From an uncultured Candidatus Udaeobacter sp. (GTDB lineage: Bacteria > Verrucomicrobiota > Verrucomicrobiia > Chthoniobacterales > UBA10450): 5,526 nucleotides of DNA. Made by a program: the position numbers and the translations under genes. This document shows, piece after piece, positions 1-5,526 of the stretch (positions within the stretch are counted from its first letter, which is position 1; each line of letters begins with the position of its first letter). The stretch spans positions 1 to 5,526 of the forward strand of contig CATPBS010000254.1 of NCBI GenBank assembly GCA_955652715.1, in the 5' to 3' direction. The notes beneath the pieces are model-generated. The model was not told the DNA's origin. It saw nothing but the letters and a program-made list of their open reading frames with translations, and did no database searches.

Positions 1-65
1 CTTCAATTGCAAGCGAGGTCACACTTCAGGAAACGCGCATGGTCCCCATTTTGGCCTTAGGAACT

Positions 66-109
66 CTAAAACAAGAATGCGAAACGACGCGACGCCGGTT
101 GCGTTTCGC
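66..109 (-). terminator. Candidate intrinsic terminator downstream of the thiolase gene
   Basis: Read on the minus strand, a perfect 8-bp stem GCGAAACG / CGTTTCGC (bases 102-109 pairing with 79-86) encloses a 15-base loop and is followed by a T-rich run (ATTCTTGTTTT, bases 68-78). It begins about 40 bases past the thiolase stop codon, where an operon end would be expected. The loop is long and the T-run is interrupted, so this is a plausible rather than strong rho-independent terminator. The rest of the left edge (1-149) shows no convincing gene on either strand; open frames there are short and resemble no family I recognise. Confidence 0.35.
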
Positions 110-149
110 CGAAGCGCAAAAAGAATCTAATACGCGCGGTAGAGCGATC

Positions 150-1382
150 TTAATGGCGTCCCCAGACCATGGCGACCGAAGTCGTAAGGCTGCCGCCCAT
201 GTTAAACGTGAGGAATTTCCGCACGTTCTCAATCTGGCGCGCGCCGGCCTGTGCTGTGAGCTGCTGATATGCTTCGAACACCTGGCGAACGCCGGTCGCG
301 CCTACAGGATGACCATCGCCGATGAGGCCACCGCCCGCGTTCACCGGAATTTCGAATGGCACGTTGGATTTTTCCGGTCGCACCTGGGGCAACGTCGTCG
401 CGCCACTTTTTACAAGCTCGACACCTTTGCCCGGTTCGGCGAGGCCGAGAATTTCGTAGGCAACAATTTCTGTAATGGAAAAGCAATCATGCACCTCGGC
501 GCCCTGCAGATCGCGCGGAGTCAGATTTGCCATTCGAAAAGCGTTCTCTGCCGCCTTTCGAGCGATCGAAAACGTTGGCGCATCTTTTTTGTCGAGCGGC
601 AAATAATCGGTCGTGTGACCGTAGCCAAGCAGTCGGACGGTCTTGCTACGATCGCGGCCGATCTTCTCCAGATATTTTCCTGAAACCAGAACAACCGATG
701 CCGCGCCATCGGTGATTTGCGAACAATCCGAAACTTTAAGCGGCGGAGCGACACTCGGGTTCTTGTCGGACACTTGCGATGCACAATCGAACGTAAGATC
801 GGCGTCGCGCATTTGCGCCAGTGGATTCAACTTTGCGTGTGCGTAATTTTTCCATGCGACTCGAGCGAGGTCCGCTTCGGTCGCGCCATATTTCTCGATG
901 TAAATTTGCGCGATGCGGCCGAACAATTTGGGAAACATGAAGTCGCCGTACTCCGGCTTTTCATTGTGATAATCGGCGGCCGCGCCGAGGACATCGGAGC
1001 CATCAAGCGACGACATCGTCTTCTGTTGTTCCGCGCCAACGACCAGCACCACGTCATAAAACCCGCCCATGATCCATTCCGCGCCCAGCAACACTGACAA
1101 CGCCCCGGACGCGCACGCCGCTTCGGTGTGCATTGTCGGGATGCCCCGCAACTTCGGATCGATCTCTGGAATAAACGCGCCGAGTTGCAGCTGTTTCGTG
1201 AACTGGCCCGCGTTGAAATTGCCGACGGCGCCCGCCTGAATTTCCGAAGGATCAATCTTCGCGTCATCGATCGCCTTTTTGCCGGCCTCAATAATGATGT
1301 GCCGGATCGTTTTTCCTTCCTTCTTCAGATTGCGCTTAAAATCCGTGCGGCCTCCGCCAAGAATGTAAACTGACTCGCTCAT
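150..1382 (-). CDS. Thiolase family protein, SCP2-type (acetyl-CoA acetyltransferase / 3-oxoacyl-CoA thiolase)
   Basis: This cytosolic thiolase of 410 residues should cleave a 3-oxoacyl-CoA with CoA, or condense two acyl-CoAs in reverse. Cys90, in the segment EAACASGAL, is the nucleophile that carries the acyl group. The later motifs place it in the SCP2/archaeal-type branch: HDCF at 298-301 replaces the NEAF of classical thiolases, and GHPVGATG at 357-364 supplies the catalytic His358. The C-terminal motif reads NMGGS (394-398) and lacks the cysteine of the classical CxG motif; Cys300 in HDCF is the usual substitute acid/base in this branch. The length is normal and both domains are complete. 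The ATG start is followed directly by the typical first strand, VYILGGGRTDF; no strong ribosome binding site precedes it. It lies 148 bases downstream of the glutaryl-CoA dehydrogenase-like gene, with a palindromic repeat between them. Acetoacetyl-CoA is a reasonable substrate from this context, but members of this branch also act on branched, sterol-side-chain or longer substrates. The family call is secure and the substrate is not. Confidence 0.93.
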   Translation of the reverse strand: MSESVYILGGGRTDFKRNLKKEGKTIRHIIIEAGKKAIDDAKIDPSEIQAGAVGNFNAGQFTKQLQLGAFIPEIDPKLRGIPTMHTEAACASGALSVLLGAEWIMGGFYDVVLVVGAEQQKTMSSLDGSDVLGAAADYHNEKPEYGDFMFPKLFGRIAQIYIEKYGATEADLARVAWKNYAHAKLNPLAQMRDADLTFDCASQVSDKNPSVAPPLKVSDCSQITDGAASVVLVSGKYLEKIGRDRSKTVRLLGYGHTTDYLPLDKKDAPTFSIARKAAENAFRMANLTPRDLQGAEVHDCFSITEIVAYEILGLAEPGKGVELVKSGATTLPQVRPEKSNVPFEIPVNAGGGLIGDGHPVGATGVRQVFEAYQQLTAQAGARQIENVRKFLTFNMGGSLTTSVAMVWGRH

Positions 1383-1413
1383 AGCAACTTCAATCTAACT
1401 AATCTTTGCGCAC

Positions 1414-1528
1414 TGTCATCCCGAGCGGAGCGAGGGACCTCCCGCAACACGCCGCGCTACGCAAGCAAATCTGAGTGACCAATCACCGGATGTGAGATCC
1501 TTCGCCGTCTTCGCGGCTCAGGATGACA
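1414..1528. repeat. Imperfect palindromic intergenic repeat, 115 bp, between the dehydrogenase and thiolase genes
   Basis: The outer arms, TGTCATCCCGAGC (1414-1426) and GCTCAGGATGACA (1516-1528), pair at 12 of 13 positions. A second pair of arms, GCGAGGGACCTC (1430-1441) and GAGATCCTTCGC (1494-1505), pairs at 10 of 12, and the two mismatches are wobble-type (both G.U in minus-strand RNA). A small GTGA/TCAC hairpin (1475-1486) lies in the core. The element fills nearly the whole 148-base gap and ends two bases beyond the dehydrogenase stop codon. I recognise the TGTCATCC...GAGC arm style from intergenic repeats seen in several soil-associated phyla; that is recollection, not a search. In the transcript it would fold into a long hairpin between two cotranscribed genes and could affect mRNA stability or cause partial termination. 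No transposase is present in the window. Confidence 0.8.
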
Positions 1529-1530
1529 TG

Positions 1531-2694
1531 CTAGCCCGCAAAGGCATCAATTCCTGTGATGTCTCGACCGACGATCAACGTGTGAATGTCGTGCGTGCCT
1601 TCGTACGTTGAGACTGTCTCAAGATTCATCAGATGTCGAATCACAGAATAGCGATCTGTGATGCCTGCAGCGCCGAGAATATCGCGCGCCTTGCGCGCGC
1701 ATTCCAGCGCCATCCACACATTGTTGCGCTTCGCCAGCGAAATCTGTGCAGGACGCGCCGAACCCATTTCTATTAGACGCGTGAGACGCAACGCCAATAA
1801 TTGCGCCTTTGTAATTTCCTGTGCCATCCAGACAAGTTTTTGCTGCACTAATTGGAAGCCGGCAATCGGCCGTCCGAATTGTTCGCGCGCCTTGGCGTAA
1901 GTCAGCGCAGTTTCATAGCAATCAATAGCCGCGCCAATCACGCCCCACGCGATTCCTACCCGCGCATGCGATAGACACGACAACGGCGCTCCGAGGCCGG
2001 ACGCGTTGGGCAAACGATTTTCCGCAGGTATTCGGCAGTTTTCGAACCAGCATTCCGACGTGCGCGACATGCGAAGGCTGAACTTCCCCTCGATGTCTTG
2101 GGCGCGGAATCCCGGTGCGTCTTTCTCGACCACGAATCCGCCGACGTGCCCATCGTCGTCTTTTGCCCAAACAACTTTGACGTCCGCGATGGACGCGTTG
2201 CCGATCCAGCATTTGCTGCCGTTTAGAATGTAATGGTCGCCGTCGCGCGTGGCGTGGGTTTCCATGCCGCCTGGGTCTGAGCCATGTCCGTGTTCTGTTA
2301 GCGCAAAACAACCCACGCGCCTGCCGGACACGAGCCCCGCTAGCCAACGCGCGCGTTGCTCCGGCGAGCCGAACGAATGGATTGCCTGTATCGCGAGGGC
2401 GCCTTGCACCGACGCCAGCGAGCGCAAACCCGAATCGGCGCGTTCGAGCTCTTGCATGATGAGACCGTACGCGGTGTAGCTAAGCCCGGCGCAGCCGTGT
2501 TCTTTTAGATACGGAGCATAGAAGCCTAACGCGCCCATGCGCGGCGTTAGGTGTTCTGGGAACTTGCCCGAACGATGGCACGGAACGATCTCGGACAAAA
2601 CTTCTTCCTGCACAAAACGCCTGGCCCGATCGCGTGCCGCGCGTTCCTCTTCCGTGAGAAGTTCTTCGATGCCGTAATAATCCAGCGAACTCAT
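1531..2694 (-). CDS. gcdH: Glutaryl-CoA dehydrogenase-like acyl-CoA dehydrogenase
   Basis: This FAD-dependent acyl-CoA dehydrogenase has 387 residues, normal for the family. Glutaryl-CoA dehydrogenases oxidise and usually decarboxylate glutaryl-CoA to crotonyl-CoA, passing electrons to electron-transfer flavoprotein, in lysine, tryptophan and aromatic breakdown. The assignment to this clade rests on several motifs. TYEGTHDIHTLIVGRDITG (363-381) carries the catalytic base Glu365 and the preceding Tyr364. ELERADSGLRSLASVQ (82-97) keeps Glu84, Arg91 and Ser95, equivalent to the substrate carboxylate-binding residues Glu87, Arg94 and Ser98 of the human enzyme. GKFSLRMS (203-210), HARVGIAWGVIGA (243-255) and KRNN (322-325) are also typical of the clade. 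The flavin-contacting segment LTEHGHGSD (132-140) has an unusual HGH where PNS is common, but the TE and GSD are kept. The ATG start gives a normal N-terminus without extension; no Shine-Dalgarno is visible. It lies 90 bases downstream of the rhodanese gene. Whether it decarboxylates cannot be read with confidence. Confidence 0.93.
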   Translation of the reverse strand: MSSLDYYGIEELLTEEERAARDRARRFVQEEVLSEIVPCHRSGKFPEHLTPRMGALGFYAPYLKEHGCAGLSYTAYGLIMQELERADSGLRSLASVQGALAIQAIHSFGSPEQRARWLAGLVSGRRVGCFALTEHGHGSDPGGMETHATRDGDHYILNGSKCWIGNASIADVKVVWAKDDDGHVGGFVVEKDAPGFRAQDIEGKFSLRMSRTSECWFENCRIPAENRLPNASGLGAPLSCLSHARVGIAWGVIGAAIDCYETALTYAKAREQFGRPIAGFQLVQQKLVWMAQEITKAQLLALRLTRLIEMGSARPAQISLAKRNNVWMALECARKARDILGAAGITDRYSVIRHLMNLETVSTYEGTHDIHTLIVGRDITGIDAFAG

Positions 2695-2767
2695 GCCGTG
2701 CAGTAATGCGCGCCAGTTTAGCGGTCGCGCGCCGCGAACACAACGCTCTGGCCGATGCCGCTTAAGG

Positions 2768-2783
2768 TGGGCTGATAAGCCCA
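2768..2783 (-). terminator. Terminator-like hairpin directly after the rhodanese gene
   Basis: A perfect 6-bp stem, TGGGCT / AGCCCA, with a 4-base loop begins two bases after the rhodanese stop codon. On the minus strand it is followed by CCTTAAGC, with no U-tract, so it would be a poor intrinsic terminator for the gene it follows and may instead protect the 3' end of the message. On the plus strand it is followed by the T-rich GTTATTTTG, so it could stop antisense transcripts arriving from the left. The hairpin itself is clear; its role is inference. Confidence 0.35.
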
Positions 2784-2784
2784 G

Positions 2785-3150
2785 TTATTTTGTGCTCGAC
2801 AATCCTGCTGCTTTCCAGCCTTTGAAGCCGCCAGCCATGGAGCGGACGTTTTTGTAGCCCATTTTTGGCAGGCTCTTGGCGGCAAGCGCGGAGCGGCCGC
2901 CTCCGCCGCAATGGCAAATGATCATTGCGTTCGGGTCAGGAACTTTTTCTTCGATATCCAGTTCAATGGTGCCGCGACTCATGTGAATGGCGCCGGGAAT
3001 GTGTTCCTCGTCCCATTCGTCTTTCTCGCGAACATCGGCAATGATCGCTTCGCCGCTTTTTAATTTTTCCGCCGCGTCTTGCGGCGAGATCTCGGTGATG
3101 TTCTTCTTCGCCTCGGCGACCAGTTTTTCGAAACGAGTTTGCTCTGCCAT
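2785..3150 (-). CDS. Single-domain rhodanese-like protein
   Basis: This small cytosolic protein of 121 residues has one rhodanese domain, expected to carry sulfur as a persulfide or transfer it between thiols. A short charged N-terminal helix (about 1-17) precedes the domain. The domain shows DVREKDEWDEEHIPGAIHM (39-57), the usual strand and DVR...HIPGA signature, then the active-site loop CHCGGGGRS (79-87), in which Cys81 fits the CX4R pattern as nucleophile with Arg86. It ends with the typical GGFKGW (108-113). Cys79, two residues before the nucleophile, is an extra thiol that could form a disulfide with it. The open frame extends upstream to an ATG at 3213, but those 21 additional codons read through the inverted repeat and look like no protein sequence of this family, so I place the start at 3150. 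No Shine-Dalgarno is visible there. It lies between a transport locus and an acyl-CoA dehydrogenase, neither of which explains its sulfur substrate. Confidence 0.9.
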   Translation of the reverse strand: MAEQTRFEKLVAEAKKNITEISPQDAAEKLKSGEAIIADVREKDEWDEEHIPGAIHMSRGTIELDIEEKVPDPNAMIICHCGGGGRSALAAKSLPKMGYKNVRSMAGGFKGWKAAGLSSTK

Positions 3151-3160
3151 TTCGAGATTT

Positions 3161-3264
3161 CTAACCACTAATGCACACGAATAAACGCGCATTTCGCCCT
3201 CATTAGTGTCCATTGGTGTTCATTCGTGGTTAAATCCGTGTTATCCGCGTGATCCGCGGTTAAG
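3161..3264. repeat. Composite inverted repeat made of short tandem modules, between permease and rhodanese genes
   Basis: Arms at 3162-3186 and 3208-3232 pair at 20 of 25 positions; both begin, read inward, with TAACCAC. The right side has a finer structure. Three 10-base units (CATTAGTGTC, CATTGGTGTT, CATTCGTGGT; 3201-3230) run into TAA, followed directly by three 9-base units (ATCCGTGTT, ATCCGCGTG, ATCCGCGGT; 3234-3260) that run into TAAG. Each triplet thus ends in GGTTAA. The repeat begins three bases after the permease stop and ends about 12 bases before the preferred rhodanese start, so it would form much of the rhodanese 5' leader. I recognise this style from intergenic repeats that are often mistranslated into spurious small proteins, which also argues against the longer rhodanese start. 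Function unknown. Confidence 0.8.
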
Positions 3265-3267
3265 ATT

Positions 3268-4485
3268 CTATTCGTATCGAAGTGCTTCGATGGGATCGAG
3301 GGCGGCGGCTTTCCGCGCAGGATAGAACCCAAAGAAAACGCCAACCGCTGCACTGAACAAAAATGCAATAGCAATTGACGCTATTGAAATCAGTGTGGGC
3401 CAATGCGCATAAATCGACAAGACGCTGGACGCGCCGATGCCGCAGACAATACCAATCAGACCGCCAACCGAACTCAGCGTCACCGCCTCAATCAAAAACT
3501 GTGTCAGAATGTCGTTGCCGCGCGCGCCCACCGCCATGCGCACGCCGATTTCGCGCGTCCGCTCAGTCACGCTCACCAGCATGATGTTCATGATTCCTAT
3601 TCCGCCGACCAACAGCGATACGCCCGCGATTGCGCCCAGTAAAACCGTCATCACCCGTGAAGTTGCGGTGGCCGCTTCGGCAATCTCCTGTTGCGTGCGC
3701 ACCGTGAAATCGTCGTCGCGCCCGGGGCGAATATTATGCCGTTGTCGCAGTAACGAGATAATTTGCTGTTGCGCTGCTGCGATCTGGCCCGGATCGCCGA
3801 TTTGCACGTTGATGTTGCGCAAGGTGGTGCCGCCGATCACACGCTTCATCGCGCTGGTGTACGGCATGACGACAATGTCGTCCTGATCCACGCCCTGCGG
3901 GCTCAACCCCTTGGGCGTGAGCACGCCGGTGATCGCGAACGGCACATTTTTAATGCGCAAAATCTGGCCGATTTGATTTTCGTTGCCGTAAATCTGCGTC
4001 GCGGTCGTGTGGCCAATGACGCAAACCTTGTTCGCGCTGCGCACGTCTTGCGCCGTGAACGGTGCGCCGTCCGCCAGCGGCCATTGGCGAATATCAAAAT
4101 AATCTGCTGACTCCCCGAAGATCCGAGTGAACCAGTTTTGATTTCCGGCAGCCACCTGCGTAGTTGAGACAACTTCTTCGCTAACGCCGATTACACCGGG
4201 CACTTCACGACGAATTGCTTCAGCGTCTTCGATCTTCAATGTGCCGGCGCCGCCCCAGCCGGTCCGAATACCACTTGAAGTGGTGCTGCCGGAAAAAATC
4301 AAAATCACATTTTCTCCGAGGCTGGCGATCTGTGCTTCCACCTGCGCCTTCGCGCCATTGCCAATCCCGACCATCGCAATGACCGCCCCGACGCCGATGA
4401 TGATACCCAGCGCGGTGAGCACCGAACGCATTTTGTTTCGACGCAGCGCGCGCAACGCAACGTGAAATGTGGGCCCGATTCTCAT
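3268..4485 (-). CDS. MacB-type ABC transporter permease (MacB_PCD and FtsX domains)
   Basis: This inner-membrane subunit of 405 residues belongs to a MacB-like ABC exporter. In the E. coli family member such proteins drive efflux from the periplasm through an adaptor and an outer-membrane TolC-type channel, by mechanotransmission rather than by passing substrate through the membrane domain. A short amphipathic N-terminus with ALRALRRNKMRS (10-21) leads into the first membrane helix (about 21-43). A large periplasmic domain (about 44-275) follows, then three helices near 279-304, 333-356 and 365-388. SVTERTREIGVRMAVGAR (305-322) is the cytoplasmic coupling segment that contacts the ATPase, and FYPARKAAALDPIEALRYE at the end is the standard family C-terminus. 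It begins 24 bases after the ATPase stop codon, in the same frame and without a visible ribosome binding site, so translational coupling is likely. The substrate cannot be told from sequence: peptides, lipids, macrolides or siderophores are all known for relatives. Confidence 0.94.
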   Translation of the reverse strand: MRIGPTFHVALRALRRNKMRSVLTALGIIIGVGAVIAMVGIGNGAKAQVEAQIASLGENVILIFSGSTTSSGIRTGWGGAGTLKIEDAEAIRREVPGVIGVSEEVVSTTQVAAGNQNWFTRIFGESADYFDIRQWPLADGAPFTAQDVRSANKVCVIGHTTATQIYGNENQIGQILRIKNVPFAITGVLTPKGLSPQGVDQDDIVVMPYTSAMKRVIGGTTLRNINVQIGDPGQIAAAQQQIISLLRQRHNIRPGRDDDFTVRTQQEIAEAATATSRVMTVLLGAIAGVSLLVGGIGIMNIMLVSVTERTREIGVRMAVGARGNDILTQFLIEAVTLSSVGGLIGIVCGIGASSVLSIYAHWPTLISIASIAIAFLFSAAVGVFFGFYPARKAAALDPIEALRYE

Positions 4486-4492
4486 GGTATTC

Positions 4493-4524
4493 GTTAAATG
4501 GTTGAAGCGTTAAAGCGTTGAAGC
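4493..4524. repeat. 8-bp tandem repeat spanning the ATPase stop codon
   Basis: Four consecutive 8-base units are visible on the plus strand: GTTAAATG (degenerate), GTTGAAGC, GTTAAAGC and GTTGAAGC. The last three differ at a single base. The array covers the final codons of the ATPase gene, its stop and most of the spacer before the permease. The in-frame TAA stop arises from the one base that distinguishes the GTTAAAGC unit; with the sequence of its neighbours it would read CAA (Gln). Confidence 0.75.
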
Positions 4525-5286
4525 GGCTTCCGGCGCGCCCTGCGGTCGTGCCGTGCCATTTTGAAGCTGCGCTGCCGCATTCGCGCGTTGTGAAACCGCA
4601 TGATCATTCAGAATCAAGCCGTCGCGCATGAACACGTTGCGACGCGCATAAGCTGCAATGTCCTGCTCGTGCGTCACCATGATGATCGTGATTCCGCGCT
4701 CGTTGAGCTGCTGAAAAATTGCCATGATCTCGATGCTCGTGCGGCTGTCGAGGTTGCCGGTTGGCTCATCTGCAAGCAGGATCTCGGGCTCATTAATCAA
4801 CGCCCGCGCAATTGCCACGCGCTGTTGCTGTCCCCCAGAAAGCTGGCTGGGATGGTGATCCTCGCGACCGGCGAGTCCGACCGATGAAAGGACGCGATCG
4901 GCTTTCTCGCGAAGCTGCGCATGTGACAAGTGCTGTGTGCTGTAAACCAGCGGTAATTCGGCGTTCTCGCGCGCCGAAGTGCGTGGCAGCAGATTAAAAT
5001 TCTGAAAGACGAACCCGATTTTGCGATTGCGAATGTCGGCGAGCTGATCGCGATCTAATCCAGAAACGTCGGCGTCATCCAGGAAATAGCTGCCGGAACT
5101 CGGCCGGTCGAGACAGCCAAGGATATTCATGAGCGTCGATTTTCCGGAACCACTCGCACCCATCAGGGCGACGAATTCGCCACGCTTGATTTCGAGCGAC
5201 ACGCCGCGCACAGCAGGCACTTCCCACTCGCCAGTCTTATAGACTTTGTGCACGTCGACGAGCCTGACTAGCGCGCCATTGTTCAT
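4510..5286 (-). CDS. MacB-type ABC transporter ATP-binding protein (LolD/MacB family)
   Basis: This cytoplasmic ATPase of 258 residues energises the neighbouring permease. All nucleotide-binding motifs are intact: Walker [10 protein letters not shown] (43-51), Q-loop Gln95 in [11 protein letters not shown], signature [15 protein letters not shown] (149-163), Walker B ILLADEP (169-175) with catalytic Glu174, D-loop NLD (178-180) and switch His206 in [19 protein letters not shown] (54-67) and the GNLDSRTS stretch are typical of the MacB/LolD exporter branch. After the core domain ends near 228 there is a tail of about 30 residues rich in Ala, Gln and Pro, which resembles the linker that joins the two domains in fused MacB proteins. 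The ATG start gives the normal N-terminus; the leader is AT-rich without a Shine-Dalgarno. Upstream lie a REPIN-like element and the end of a probable adaptor gene, downstream the permease. I leave the symbol blank because macB names the fused protein and the substrate is unknown. Confidence 0.95.
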   Translation of the reverse strand: MNNGALVRLVDVHKVYKTGEWEVPAVRGVSLEIKRGEFVALMGASGSGKSTLMNILGCLDRPSSGSYFLDDADVSGLDRDQLADIRNRKIGFVFQNFNLLPRTSARENAELPLVYSTQHLSHAQLREKADRVLSSVGLAGREDHHPSQLSGGQQQRVAIARALINEPEILLADEPTGNLDSRTSIEIMAIFQQLNERGITIIMVTHEQDIAAYARRNVFMRDGLILNDHAVSQRANAAAQLQNGTARPQGAPEAASTL

Positions 5287-5310
5287 ACTGATTTATTTTT
5301 GATCAAATGT

Positions 5311-5389
5311 TGTAGCCGCGTCTCTGTGAGACGCGCGACGCGCATTGCAAACAGATCAGGGTCACGCTTCGCACAGCGAAGCGGCTACA
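5311..5389. repeat. REPIN-like element: two inverted hairpin units
   Basis: Two 25-base units face each other across a 29-base spacer. Each consists of TGTAGC followed by a perfect 8-bp hairpin with a 3-base loop. The left unit (5311-5335) has stem CGCGTCTC / GAGACGCG with loop TGT; the right unit (5365-5389, inverted) has stem CGCTTCGC / GCGAAGCG with loop ACA and ends in GCTACA. When aligned in the same orientation the units differ at four positions, and these form two base pairs of the stem, so every change is compensated. This matches the architecture of REP doublets (REPINs) mobilised by RAYT transposases; no such transposase is in the window. The element sits in the 144-base gap between the probable adaptor gene and the ATPase gene, so it is probably transcribed within their operon and might process or attenuate the message. 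Confidence 0.85.
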
Positions 5390-5430
5390 GCGCTCCGCCA
5401 GGAACACGATGAATTCTCTCCCCATGATCA

Positions 5431-5526
5431 TCATGGAAACCGGCGCTGGGCGCCAGAAAATGGATTGGGCGGCGGAGATGCCGCCGGAGATTTCGACGTC
5501 AACTCGGCAGTGACAACGCGATCGCC
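5431..5526 (-). CDS. C-terminal fragment of a probable MacA/HlyD-family periplasmic adaptor (partial, start beyond the window)
   Basis: A frame open from the window edge gives 31 residues ending in a TGA stop. It starts GDRVVTAEL and continues through a Ser/Pro/Ala-rich stretch to NPFSGAQRRFP. GDRVV is the usual last-strand motif of membrane-fusion adaptors (typically GLxxGDxVV), and a disordered tail with an NPF-type segment and terminal arginines is common in MacA relatives. Its position immediately upstream of a MacB-type ATPase and permease is where macA is usually found. The adaptor would be anchored in the inner membrane and bridge the permease to an outer-membrane channel. Only the tail is visible, so the call rests on one short motif plus context; an unrelated protein or chance frame is possible. 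Confidence 0.6.
   Translation of the reverse strand, partial: GDRVVTAELTSKSPAASPPPNPFSGAQRRFP

Noticed and set aside
39..683. 214-codon open frame on the plus strand
   Set aside because: It lies antisense to the thiolase gene, which has all its family motifs; its translation shows no domain signature and is rich in Arg and Cys, as shadow frames in GC-rich genes are.
1414..1528. Palindromic element considered as a riboswitch or small RNA gene
   Set aside because: It follows a stop codon, has simple long arms without a conserved junction, and resembles dispersed intergenic repeats more than any structured RNA I know.
2715..2743. Possible minus-strand promoter before the dehydrogenase gene (TTGTGT, 17 bases, TAAACT)
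   Set aside because: Spacing is ideal but the -35 matches the consensus at only three positions and the -10 at four; too weak to annotate.
3161..3264. Short repeated units considered as a CRISPR array
   Set aside because: The units are 9-10 bases, directly tandem and diverged, with no spacers and no cas genes.
5298..5307. Perfect 10-bp palindrome TTTGATCAAA upstream of the ATPase start
   Set aside because: Could be an operator, but it is a single short palindrome in AT-rich sequence with no second copy and no regulator gene nearby.
5409..5513. 34-codon plus-strand frame with an AGGAA five bases before its ATG
   Set aside because: It is antisense to the adaptor C-terminal frame, has no recognisable sequence, and a good ribosome-site match of five bases is easily met by chance.

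Overview
The window carries five complete protein genes and the 3' end of a sixth, all on the minus strand, so transcription runs from right to left. There are no RNA genes, CRISPR arrays, transposases or phage genes. Base composition is moderately GC-rich by eye. The three larger gaps between genes are filled almost entirely by palindromic repeats of three unrelated families. That density of intergenic repeats, the tripartite-type exporter and the lack of clear Shine-Dalgarno sequences suggest a free-living, didermic, probably soil or freshwater bacterium. Verrucomicrobiota or Acidobacteriota would fit, but this is a guess from the style of the repeats and no marker gene in the window settles it.

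Reading in the direction of transcription, the right-hand third (5526 to 3268) is a MacAB-type export locus. It starts with the C-terminal tail of a probable MacA/HlyD-family periplasmic adaptor (cut by the window edge), followed by a 79-bp REPIN-like double hairpin, a MacB-type ATPase and a MacB-type permease. The ATPase and permease lie in the same reading frame and are separated by one stop codon, which sits inside a small 8-bp tandem repeat. In E. coli MacB the two domains are a single polypeptide.

The middle (3264 to 2768) has a second repeat, an inverted repeat built from short 10-bp and 9-bp modules. It reaches to within about 12 bases of the start of a single-domain rhodanese-like protein. 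A small hairpin follows that gene directly.

The left half (2694 to 150) encodes a glutaryl-CoA dehydrogenase-like acyl-CoA dehydrogenase and an SCP2-type thiolase, separated by a third palindromic repeat of 115 bp. Together they could serve two steps of a glutaryl-CoA to acetyl-CoA route (lysine, tryptophan or aromatic breakdown), but the enoyl-CoA hydratase and hydroxyacyl-CoA dehydrogenase that would connect them are absent. A candidate intrinsic terminator follows the thiolase.

I see no undescribed multi-gene system here. The points most worth a second look are the REPIN-like element, whose two halves differ only by compensatory base-pair changes, the single-stop split of the MacB-like protein, and the presence of three unrelated repeat families in 5.5 kb.
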